Of a stretch of DNA of 64,000 bases, positions 32,889 to 41,126 are shown piece by piece. The notes beneath the pieces are model-generated. The model was not told where the DNA came from. It saw nothing but the letters and a program-made list of their open reading frames with translations, and did not search any database. The stretch is from Colimorpha_A sp900556615 (GTDB lineage Bacteria; Bacillota; Clostridia; Oscillospirales; CAG-272), in contig CAVBUH010000047.1 of assembly GCA_963598415.1 (NCBI GenBank), positions 62,001 through 126,000 of the forward strand. The letters run 5' to 3'. A program made the position numbers and the translations under genes. Position 1 is the stretch's first letter. Every line of letters starts with the position of its first letter.

Positions 32889-34778
32889 TCAACGTCCGTA
32901 AACCGTATCGGAGGGAGGAGTAAGCTTATATAACCGATTTTTCCATCCCTCAAGCTCAAATTTGCTGCATCGCAAGCCCGGCGCGGCAAACCAGACTGCC
33001 ATCTTGTCTTTTCCCCTGTTATTCCATGTATAATAAGGAATCAAAGTCACATTAAATTCGTTATCAGAAGTTACAAGCACCTTATCTTCGCTTTCTTTCA
33101 CTGCCGGAGGAACCGGTATAGAGCGCTTCACACTACCGTCATTATCACATCCCTCAGCGCAAAGCAGAAATCTCCCCTTCTGAAAAGCGATCTTTCCATA
33201 TACCTCGTCGGAATACGGGTGTGCCTGAATCGATAGGACAGGCTCTTCCGCATGATATTCTATCGTATCGCCGTCATCAAAAATTCTGTCAATAACAGCA
33301 TAACCCTTGTCCGTTTCCGGAGATAACGACATTCCGTTCAGCTTGAATGACGGATTAAACTGATATTCCGGTATTCTGATCAAAAGCTTCAGCCTTCGGC
33401 TTTTATCCGAATGATATATAATTTTGTCCTCGTCCTGAATCACAGTATATAAGCCGAGATCAATTTCGCTTCCGATATGCATATCAATCCTTACCGTATC
33501 CTTCCCGACGGTATAAATATATCGTCCGAGAGAAGCAATAACCTTAAGCAGCATAGGAGGACAACAGGGACACTCATGCCAATCCCACCGCTCTATATCG
33601 CCGTTACTGACAAGCGGATTCTGATAAAAATATTCTGTTCCGCTCTCAGAGACACCGGAAAGCACATTATTATACAATGCACGTTCAAGAACATCGTAAT
33701 ACTCGCCCGAATCCTCCAATCGTCCCATTTCCGCTGCCCAGAAAACAAGCGCCGCTCCCGCACATGTCTCAAGATAGGCATTTTCCGGAAGCTGATACTG
33801 ATATCCGAAATTTTCCTGAAAGGACATCGCCCCGACACCACCACTTATATGAAGCTTTTTCTCCGTAACATTTTCCCAAAGCTTTTTTGCTGTCATTAGG
33901 TAATCCGGGTTTCCGGTAATTCGTGCGCAACCGGTCAATCCCTCGTATAGAAGCATTGCCCGAACCGCATGTCCTACCGCCTCGTCCTGCTCGGTAAGCG
34001 GGCGGTGATCCTGGGCGTACTCAGTCAGATTAGCGGGACAGTTCGCTCTGTCTTCATGCCTGCCTCGATTTTCAAGGAAAAACAAGGAAAGCTCAAGATA
34101 TCTTTTCTCATCTATATCACGCCCTGTCAGCCGTGACAGCTTTTCTTTCAACTCAGGTTCCCCGTGTATAAGCTCATAAAGCTCTGTAACGGTAAACTCT
34201 ATCATAGAGTGTCCCGGCACAATATTGAGCTTGGGAGCATACCCGATTGTATCACAAAGATATTCCGCCGCATTAACAGCCGACAGCAGGAGCCTGTCCT
34301 TACCGACAGCCTTATAATGATGTACCCCTGCCTCTATGAGACAGCCGAGATTATAAAGATCATGCTGAACAAGCGCGTTTCCTCCGTGAGTACCAAAACG
34401 GTTTCCGGGAGCTACCGCCAAAGTAAAGGTGCTTATATAGCCGTCTCCCACTGCTTTCTGTGCATCACATATCAGCTCTATTAAATCGTCAAGTTGTTTT
34501 TCCATTTCCGGTTCCGGGCATGAAGCGAGAAAATCCGAAGCGGCGGTTATCACCTCATAGATAAGTCCGTCATGCCATGCGGTTCCGATATGCTTAGCAG
34601 AAGATCTGATCAGATATTTAAAATTATCCCTCATATCGCCGTATTCAGAAGAGAAAAATTTGTTTATAACATCAGGCAAAGTTACTTTTCTGAATTTTTC
34701 GATAAGAGGACTCCAAAATGAATCGTGTATTTTTACTTTTTTGATTTCGGGTCTTGTTCCCGGAGCAGAGATATTCAT
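32889..34778 (-). CDS. GH127 beta-L-arabinofuranosidase
   Basis: 629 aa. Matches the HypBA1 type: IHDSFWSPLIEKFR near the start, then GGVGAMSFQENFGYQYQLPE and AYLETCAGAALVFW, and the CPCCPP motif (about residue 415). The Glu of FQENF is the likely acid/base; Glu and Cys of ETC with the two adjacent Cys of CPCCPP are the zinc ligands, one of them the nucleophile. It releases beta-L-arabinofuranose from arabino-oligosaccharides or glycoprotein sugars. There is no signal peptide, so it acts inside the cell on imported sugar. It is 11 bp from both neighbours, in an operon. Confidence 0.92.
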   Translation of the reverse strand: MNISAPGTRPEIKKVKIHDSFWSPLIEKFRKVTLPDVINKFFSSEYGDMRDNFKYLIRSSAKHIGTAWHDGLIYEVITAASDFLASCPEPEMEKQLDDLIELICDAQKAVGDGYISTFTLAVAPGNRFGTHGGNALVQHDLYNLGCLIEAGVHHYKAVGKDRLLLSAVNAAEYLCDTIGYAPKLNIVPGHSMIEFTVTELYELIHGEPELKEKLSRLTGRDIDEKRYLELSLFFLENRGRHEDRANCPANLTEYAQDHRPLTEQDEAVGHAVRAMLLYEGLTGCARITGNPDYLMTAKKLWENVTEKKLHISGGVGAMSFQENFGYQYQLPENAYLETCAGAALVFWAAEMGRLEDSGEYYDVLERALYNNVLSGVSESGTEYFYQNPLVSNGDIERWDWHECPCCPPMLLKVIASLGRYIYTVGKDTVRIDMHIGSEIDLGLYTVIQDEDKIIYHSDKSRRLKLLIRIPEYQFNPSFKLNGMSLSPETDKGYAVIDRIFDDGDTIEYHAEEPVLSIQAHPYSDEVYGKIAFQKGRFLLCAEGCDNDGSVKRSIPVPPAVKESEDKVLVTSDNEFNVTLIPYYTWNNRGKDKMAVWFAAPGLRCSKFELEGWKNRLYKLTPPSDTVYGR

Positions 34779-34789
34779 TTTTCAATCCT

Positions 34790-35608
34790 TTATTTCTTAT
34801 TAATGTGTGTGTTTGTGTAAGTATTACGATATTTGACCGGCGAAATTCTTTCATGATACTTAAAATATTTTATAAACTTATCGGTGTCGGTAAATCCCAG
34901 CTTCGCCGCTATCTCCTTAACCGAAAGATAAGTAAAGAGAAGGTAATGCTTTGCCGCATTGATTTTTTCACTGACAATATAATCCTTAATGCTTGTCTTA
35001 TATTCACTTTTGAATAAACGTCCAATGTAATCGGAAGAAAAGCCGAAATGTGCGGCAATTTGCGAAAGCGTCAGCCATTCATCTGCCGAATTCACTTTTA
35101 TATATTCGTGAATTTCGCTGGCAAGAGCATTTCCTACGCGGCTACTCTTGATACGGGTATGCTCTGTCTCACCGATTATCAGGGCAAGGTACAATGCCGC
35201 CATATAACGGGGATAGTTTTCGGAATTTACAACGTGAAGCAGTTGCTTAAAGAGATTTTGAATCTGAAATCCGTCGGAAATATGAAGGTATCTTTGTTCA
35301 GCGTCTGAATCCGCAAAATAATCGGATTTAAAATGAACCCAATAGTAAGAAACGGCTCCGGGCGAGGGCTTGGCGCCCTCATGAACATACCCCGGTGCAA
35401 GCACCAATACATCTCCGGAGACAAGCTTAAACTCTTTTTCCTTCTCTCTTATGAAAACTTCCCCGTCCATGATAAAAAGCATTGCATAATCATCGATAAT
35501 CCGTCTCGGATGAATCCAGCCCGAGGTGCCTTTAAAAAGTCCGCTTGATATATATTCAATATATCTTCCGTTTTCATTTTTTAATGAATTATCAAGTATA
35601 ATTTTCAT
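34790..35608 (-). CDS. AraC-family transcriptional regulator
   Basis: 272 aa. N-terminal cupin-type sensor half (RIIDDYAMLFIMDGEVFIRE, SGDVLVLAPGYVHEG) and C-terminal double helix-turn-helix (LSQIAAHFGFSSDYIGRLFK; VKEIAAKLGFTDTDKFIKYF). The ATG at 35608 has GAGG upstream. It lies inside the carbohydrate operon, 17 bp after the CBM9-like gene and 11 bp before GH127, and probably activates that operon in response to its sugar. Confidence 0.92.
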   Translation of the reverse strand: MKIILDNSLKNENGRYIEYISSGLFKGTSGWIHPRRIIDDYAMLFIMDGEVFIREKEKEFKLVSGDVLVLAPGYVHEGAKPSPGAVSYYWVHFKSDYFADSDAEQRYLHISDGFQIQNLFKQLLHVVNSENYPRYMAALYLALIIGETEHTRIKSSRVGNALASEIHEYIKVNSADEWLTLSQIAAHFGFSSDYIGRLFKSEYKTSIKDYIVSEKINAAKHYLLFTYLSVKEIAAKLGFTDTDKFIKYFKYHERISPVKYRNTYTNTHINKK

Positions 35609-35625
35609 AAGGCACCTCTTCGAAC

Positions 35626-36723
35626 TCACTTCTTTTTATTTTTGACAACAATTATAATAACTGCGGTCACAGCAGCCACAGAAACGGCTGAACAAAGAAT
35701 GATCATTGCAGTGCGGTTTCCGTTACCATCGTCGTCCTTTTTGCTGCCAGCGGATGTGCTTTGTGATAACTCATCCGATGTCTCCCGAATATCCGAACCT
35801 TCCACAGTATCGGAAATAACTGCTGTATCTTCTGTATCGGAAATACTTGCAGAATCACCTGTACTATCCGTAGGAGCCCCCTCCGGCAATGGAACCGTTT
35901 CTGCGTTTTTGTCTCCGCCCGTTAAAGTCAAATAGATTCCAAAGACCTCCGGCTGCCAATCAAATGGATCTTCATAACCTGTCGATGTCGTTCCGAACAT
36001 ATTTTTAATAACGCCCGCTGTTTCATAATCGTTATATATCAGAAGACAGTTTATTTTTGTTCCGTTCCCTACATTATCTTCCGAAAGCGCGATCCCTGTT
36101 TTGTCAGTCATGTCTTTCATAAGCATTGACCACGGAACGCTAAATTCAAACACCCAGCCCTTATCCGTTATTTTTCCGAATATCGGCGGTGCGTCGGGTG
36201 AAAGATTCAGAATAGCATCATTCTGAGACAACTGATGCAAAAGAAAGTAGCTGGCATCCTCATTCATTCCTGCGGCAAAAAGGGAGGATCTTCTTCCGCC
36301 TAATACCGCAGTATCGGTAAGCTCTCGATAGGCAAGCGTCGGTCCGAAATCAGCAAAAAACTGTATATTATCTCCGTTAAAAAGCCAATTACCGTTTTCA
36401 TCTACAACTGAAGAGGCTTGGGTCGGATCAGTCACATCATAGGCTATATACAAATTGCTGTTGTCCCAGGAAAAATACACCTCGATATTATGCGTTTCCG
36501 GGACATTATAGCTGATACTTGTCACTGCCTTCATATTTTTATCATTTATGGTAACATGAGCGGTATATTCATCTTTATCTATTTTGCCGTCAGCAACGGG
36601 AGTCCCGTAGGCTACATTCACAGCCCCCACAGGTCCGCTCATATCCGCCGCGGATACCGGGATAACCCAAAAAACTGAAGCTAAAAAAACAGATAATACC
36701 AAGAAAAACGTTATTCTTTTCAT
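35626..36723 (-). CDS. CBM9-like surface protein with C-terminal membrane anchor
   Basis: 365 aa. Signal peptide ending near VSA-AD, then a family 9 carbohydrate-binding type domain (about 40-265) with VEVYFSWDNSNLYIAY-like and NGDNIQFFADFGPTL segments and a closing DPFDWQPEVFGIYLTL. A Ser/Thr/Asp-rich stalk (about 270-335) leads to one transmembrane helix and KNKKK. It probably holds a polysaccharide at the cell surface. Paralogue of the next gene upstream. Confidence 0.78.
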   Translation of the reverse strand: MKRITFFLVLSVFLASVFWVIPVSAADMSGPVGAVNVAYGTPVADGKIDKDEYTAHVTINDKNMKAVTSISYNVPETHNIEVYFSWDNSNLYIAYDVTDPTQASSVVDENGNWLFNGDNIQFFADFGPTLAYRELTDTAVLGGRRSSLFAAGMNEDASYFLLHQLSQNDAILNLSPDAPPIFGKITDKGWVFEFSVPWSMLMKDMTDKTGIALSEDNVGNGTKINCLLIYNDYETAGVIKNMFGTTSTGYEDPFDWQPEVFGIYLTLTGGDKNAETVPLPEGAPTDSTGDSASISDTEDTAVISDTVEGSDIRETSDELSQSTSAGSKKDDDGNGNRTAMIILCSAVSVAAVTAVIIIVVKNKKK

Positions 36724-36811
36724 ATGAACCACCCACCCTTATGCAGTCTCGCTGCATTTATAAAATTTCAAAATACTCATATTGCTGCTATAAAATCGTA
36801 TGAAATACATT

Positions 36812-37723
36812 TTATTTTGCAGCGGATTTCTTTTTAACTTTCGAAATCATTAAGACCGAAAAGCAGCAACCTGCCGCAGCTATCACTCCGGATATCAAGT
36901 CATAAGTTTCGGGAGAAGTCTCCTCTTTCACATCAAGCACTCCATAAATACCGAATATTTCAGGCTGCCAATCAAAGGGATCGGAATCCGTAGTATTGGT
37001 GGAGGCATACCAGCCGATCAGTTCCCGGTCGCGATTGAAATCATTATAAATTGCCATCATGTTAATGACTGTTCCCGCCTTGACATCAGACAAAGAAAGA
37101 GACGCATCTTCTACTTTCGTATTGATATCATCAATAAGCATCTTCCATGGGATCATGTATTCCGCGTTCCATCCATTTTCAGTACTCTTCCCTTCATATT
37201 GATATCCTCCGTCAGAAACAAAATTTAAAATTTCTTCCGAGGGAACACACTGATGAAGATAATATAAGACGCCGTCAGCGTCTAACCCTGTCGTAAAAAG
37301 AGGAGCGCGCCTTCCAATTGCACTTTCATCGGTAGTATGCTGACCGGAAATTGTCGGACCGAGATCGGCAAAAAGCTGGATGAGGTCGCCGTTGAATTTC
37401 CAGCCGCTCTCAGCGGTAACCGGCGTTGTATCTGTCACTGAATATCCCACAAATAATCCGCTGTCATTCCACGAAAGATACAATTTGAGAGAGAATCCGT
37501 CAGGCACTGTATTCTGTTCAAATTGATCGAAAGCCTTCATATTAATCTTATCAAGAGTGATAACTGTTAAATATTCATTTTCGGCAATCACTCCGTCTAC
37601 AGTTGGCGTACCGCGATAAATAGTCACATTTCCGATCGATTCCGTTTTCGCCATAACCGGTATCAAAAAGCTAACGGACAAAAGTACAATAAGTAATAAC
37701 GATGAAAAAAGCTTGATTCTCAT
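36812..37723 (-). CDS. CBM9-like surface protein, paralogue
   Basis: 303 aa from an ATG with GGGAGG. Signal peptide (about 1-24), CBM9-type domain sharing YLSWNDSGLFVGYSV, NGDLIQLFADLGPTIS and DPFDWQPEIFGIYGVL with its neighbour, then a C-terminal hydrophobic helix and KVKKKSAAK. It lacks the long Ser/Thr stalk. It is the first gene of the carbohydrate operon; the upstream region is AT-rich without a consensus promoter, as expected for AraC-dependent start. Confidence 0.76.
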   Translation of the reverse strand: MRIKLFSSLLLIVLLSVSFLIPVMAKTESIGNVTIYRGTPTVDGVIAENEYLTVITLDKINMKAFDQFEQNTVPDGFSLKLYLSWNDSGLFVGYSVTDTTPVTAESGWKFNGDLIQLFADLGPTISGQHTTDESAIGRRAPLFTTGLDADGVLYYLHQCVPSEEILNFVSDGGYQYEGKSTENGWNAEYMIPWKMLIDDINTKVEDASLSLSDVKAGTVINMMAIYNDFNRDRELIGWYASTNTTDSDPFDWQPEIFGIYGVLDVKEETSPETYDLISGVIAAAGCCFSVLMISKVKKKSAAK

Positions 37724-37915
37724 TTTTTCCTCCCTGTTTTTTGGAATATCTACAAATATATTTGTTATTTCTATTTTAACAAACAATCAAAATTAGTTCA
37801 ATAGAAAAAAGACGATATAAACAGAGAAACATTACTTTATTGGATTTATTTGTAGATATTGCCGTAATTGCCGACAAATACGTTTCAATAACAAGCTATA
37901 TCAAACCCCAAAAAA

Positions 37916-37937
37916 AGACAGCCGATTCCGACTGTCT
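37916..37937 (-). terminator. Terminator of the ygiQ-divIVA unit
   Basis: Minus strand AGACAGTCGG, loop, GGCTGTCT-type stem, then TTTTTTT. It lies beyond mini-repeat A12. Confidence 0.8.
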
Positions 37938-38010
37938 AAAAAATAATTCTGGCTATGCCGCCAAGCATAAAAACACATGCAATAATATAAACTATACAGA
38001 TATGACAGAT

Positions 38011-38067
38011 TTAAGGCAATACCGCACAATAAAGGGGTTTGCTGTGCATTGTGCGGTATTGTATTAA
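38011..38067 (+). repeat. Family A repeat, internally deleted mini-copy A12 (57 bp)
   Basis: TTAAGGCAATACCGCACAAT joined directly to AAAGGGGTTTGCTGTGCA and GTGCGGTATTG-TATTAA. The whole central hairpin is deleted while both ends are kept. Confidence 0.85.
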
Positions 38068-38255
38068 CAAAATAAATGGGAGGCATACCGAGTTCCAACG
38101 CAAAACAAAGAACTGATAAAGACGGTATAATGCCGTCGTTTTCTACTATATGAGTATTGTGCGCAATAAAATCCTACAAGGCTCCGGACGCATCTTCTCT
38201 ACTCTATACACATATTCTTATTTTTGCAAAGTCAGAATAACCCATATACACCGCT

Positions 38256-38966
38256 TTATCTGTTTTCAGAATTCGTATCAGAACGGCAGTATCCTTCTGC
38301 AATCTGTTTTCCAATGTTTCTTCCGATTTGATCGGCATCGACAAGAAGCTGCTCCGATCGCATTTTCATGGAATCTGTTATATAGGAGAATTTCTCCTGC
38401 GCCTCTGCAATAAGCTTTGAATAGTCGCAGAGATAGGAATCAGAAACCGATTTCAATCTTTCATCAAGCCGTGAAATCATGGTATTCATTTTCTCCTCTG
38501 CCGTCAGCTTGATTTTTTCAGCTTCCAGCTCAGCCTCAGCCTTGATCTTTTTCGCTTCCTCTTCCGCTTCATTTATAATTTTCTCAGCGTTGCTGTTAGC
38601 AATAATGAGAATATTGCCGACCTGAGAACTCATAGAATCATAAAGCTTGGACTTCTCATCCTTTTCGCTGTCAGCCGAAGAAAGCTTTTTCAGATTTTCA
38701 ATTTCCGCCGTAAGTCTTTCGTTCTCAGCTATCGTTTCCTGAAGCTTCTGATTCATACGGTCATATTCTGCCCGGTTATCGGTCGAAGCAGCCGAGGATG
38801 AAGTGAAATTATTCTGCTGCATCTCGGCAATCTGAGCACGAAGCTCTGATTCTTTCCGTGAGAATCTCATGTTGACTTGTTCAATATATGCGTTTACATC
38901 GTCTTTATTATATCCTCTGAAGGACTCCCTGAATCTGAGCATAGCTTTTGAATCGTTCACGTCCAT
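38256..38966 (-). CDS. DivIVA-domain coiled-coil protein
   Basis: 236 aa. The N-terminal RFRESFRGYNKDDVNAYIEQ is the DivIVA/GpsB lipid-binding signature; two long coiled coils follow (about 20-95 and 105-210), rich in Glu, Lys and Ala. Such proteins mark curved membrane at poles or septa and recruit cell-wall or division enzymes. The ATG at 38966 follows AAAGGA; a GTG/ATG pair two codons upstream is possible. It starts 11 bp after the YgiQ stop, so it is cotranscribed. Confidence 0.85.
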   Translation of the reverse strand: MDVNDSKAMLRFRESFRGYNKDDVNAYIEQVNMRFSRKESELRAQIAEMQQNNFTSSSAASTDNRAEYDRMNQKLQETIAENERLTAEIENLKKLSSADSEKDEKSKLYDSMSSQVGNILIIANSNAEKIINEAEEEAKKIKAEAELEAEKIKLTAEEKMNTMISRLDERLKSVSDSYLCDYSKLIAEAQEKFSYITDSMKMRSEQLLVDADQIGRNIGKQIAEGYCRSDTNSENR

Positions 38967-38977
38967 GACCATTCCTT

Positions 38978-40951
38978 TTATTTTGATTTATCTTTTCTGC
39001 GGCGCCTGTCCGCAGTGTTCTTTCTTTTTTCGATATTCTGCCGGGGGGAATTTTTATCTTTGTTATACACAGTTCCTTTGTTTGCGTGAAAATCCGTCTT
39101 TTTATGTACGCTGCGTTTGTTTGCCGACGGTTTATCCTGATGTTTCCTGTACCCCTGAAAACTGACTAAACAGTCCTTTCCGTTTCCGATCAGGTCTTCA
39201 CGTCCGCACCGGATAAGCGCCTCTCTGATAAGCGTCGCATTTTCTTTTCGGTTATATTGAAGCAAGGCTCTCTGCATTTGCTTCTCATGATAATCATCGG
39301 TACAATATACTTTTTTGCCGGTAAGCGGATCTATTCCGGTATAGTACATGACCGTCGAAACGGTTCCCGGCGTCGGATAGAAATCCTGTACCTGCTCCGG
39401 TCTGATACCGTTTCGCTTTAAATAAAGCGCAAGCTCGATCGCTTCATTGAGAGTGCTTCCCGGATGACTCGACATAAGGTAGGGTACGATATATTGCTCT
39501 TTTCCGCATTCTGCCGAATATTCGAAATACTTCTTTTTGAATTTTTCATATTTATCAATGGAAGGCTTCCCCATCAGCATTAATACATTATCACAGATGT
39601 GCTCGGGCGCTACTTTAAGCTGGCCGCTCACATGGTCTTTTACCAATTTTCTGAAGAAATCAGAGCTTTTGTCGGCAAGCATATAATCATACCGGATTCC
39701 CGATCTGATAAAAACCTTTTTCACGCCGGGAACTGCCGAAATCGCGTCAAGAAGCTTTATATATTCGCTGTGATCGGCTTTCAGATTTTTACAGGGCACA
39801 GGAGCAAGACATCTGCGGTTAAGACAAACTCCGCTTTTGAGTTGTTTATCGCAGGCAGGGTATCTAAAATTAGCGGTAGGTCCCCCTACATCATGAATAT
39901 ATCCTTTAAAATCCGGCATAGAAGCGATAATCTCTGCTTCGGCAACGCAAGACTCAATGCTCCTTGAGCGAACGGTTCTTCCCTGATGAAAAGTCAATGC
40001 ACAGAAATTGCAGCCGCCAAAGCAGCCGCGGTTATGTGTAATCGAAAAACGCACCTCTTCTATTGCAGGTATTCCTCCGTCCTTCTTATAAACAGGATGA
40101 TACGTTCTGCTATACGGGAGAGCATATACCCTGTCGAGTTCTTCCCTTTCGAGAGGAGGCATGGGCGGATTCTGCACTAACATTTTATTGTCATAAATCT
40201 CGGCAACAGCCTTCCCGCTTATCGAATCCTGATTCAGATACTGTGTTCGGTAAGCCTCGGCATAGAGCGCTTTATCGGCTTTCAGATCATTGTAATTCCA
40301 ACCGCCGACACAGTCATAGTGCAGCTTGCTGCCGGGAGCAGTGAGATATACTGTCCCTCTCACATCCTGAATCTTCTTCACGGGGATACCTCGTGAAAGC
40401 AGTTCCGCAATACGCAGAATAATGTTTTCACCCATTCCATAGGTAAGAATATCAGCTCTGCTGTCGACAAGAATGCTGCGCCTGATTTTATTATCCCAAT
40501 AATCATAATGTGCAAAACGCCGCAGCGAAGCCTCAAGTCCGCCGATAATAATCGGGACGTCACCATAGGCTTCTCTTATACGATTGCAATACACAATAAC
40601 GGCTCTGTCGGGACGGTATCCGGTCTTTCCGCCGGGGGAATAATAATCATAATTCCGCTTTTTCTTTGCGACGGTATAGTGCGCCACCATAGAATCAATA
40701 TTTCCGCCCGAAACAAGGAAGCCGAGTCTTGGCTTCCCAAAAATTTTAAAAGAATCAGCACTTCTATAATCGGGCTGAGCCAGCATCGCAACCCGAAATC
40801 CGGCATTCTCAAGCACCCTTGAGATAATGGCCGGTCCGAAGGAAGGATGGTCAACATAGGCATCGCCCGAAACATAGACAAAATCAGGTGCGTCCCATCC
40901 GCGGATAAGCATCTCTTCTCTGTTAATCGGCAAAAACTCACAGCCGCTCAT
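38978..40951 (-). CDS. YgiQ family radical SAM protein
   Basis: 657 aa. N-terminal PF08497-type domain (FLPINREEMLIRGWDAPDFV, VSGGNIDSMVAHYT), radical SAM cluster motif CFGGCNFC (about residue 320) and conserved KVAPEHICDNVL and QDFYPTPGTVSTVMYYT. The last 60 residues are a basic Lys/Arg-rich tail. The reaction is not known for the family. GGAAAGGG precedes the ATG. Confidence 0.92.
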   Translation of the reverse strand: MSGCEFLPINREEMLIRGWDAPDFVYVSGDAYVDHPSFGPAIISRVLENAGFRVAMLAQPDYRSADSFKIFGKPRLGFLVSGGNIDSMVAHYTVAKKKRNYDYYSPGGKTGYRPDRAVIVYCNRIREAYGDVPIIIGGLEASLRRFAHYDYWDNKIRRSILVDSRADILTYGMGENIILRIAELLSRGIPVKKIQDVRGTVYLTAPGSKLHYDCVGGWNYNDLKADKALYAEAYRTQYLNQDSISGKAVAEIYDNKMLVQNPPMPPLEREELDRVYALPYSRTYHPVYKKDGGIPAIEEVRFSITHNRGCFGGCNFCALTFHQGRTVRSRSIESCVAEAEIIASMPDFKGYIHDVGGPTANFRYPACDKQLKSGVCLNRRCLAPVPCKNLKADHSEYIKLLDAISAVPGVKKVFIRSGIRYDYMLADKSSDFFRKLVKDHVSGQLKVAPEHICDNVLMLMGKPSIDKYEKFKKKYFEYSAECGKEQYIVPYLMSSHPGSTLNEAIELALYLKRNGIRPEQVQDFYPTPGTVSTVMYYTGIDPLTGKKVYCTDDYHEKQMQRALLQYNRKENATLIREALIRCGREDLIGNGKDCLVSFQGYRKHQDKPSANKRSVHKKTDFHANKGTVYNKDKNSPRQNIEKRKNTADRRRRKDKSK

Positions 40952-41126
40952 TTGATTCCCTTTCCGGCCGTAAGCCGCTGAATATTCTGTGAAATGCTGG
41001 AAAAAACTATTTCGTCAGACCGGACGGAAAAATATGCAGCAGCATTTTACTCCGTCCGGAATTTTCTGCAATGCCCGAAAACCAATCATTGCGACACTCA
41101 TCGCCGGTTTTCGGCATGTCACGCCA
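40952..41126 (-). other. infB-ygiQ gap with two hairpins
   Basis: CCGGACGGA pairs with TCCGTCCGG, and CCGAAAACC pairs with GGTTTTCGG, both with loops of about 20 nt. Either may terminate the rimP-infB operon, although neither has a strong U-tract; the first is followed by GTTTTTTCC after a gap. Confidence 0.4.

Larger units (their letters stand above)
37724..38255. other. Intergenic region between carbohydrate operon and divIVA-like gene
   Basis: Contains the divIVA terminator (37916-37937) and the mini-repeat A12. No other gene or RNA is recognisable. Confidence 0.6.

Noticed and set aside
40952..41126. Possible small RNA formed by the two hairpins between infB and ygiQ
   Set aside because: No promoter and no known RNA motif; better explained as operon-end stems.
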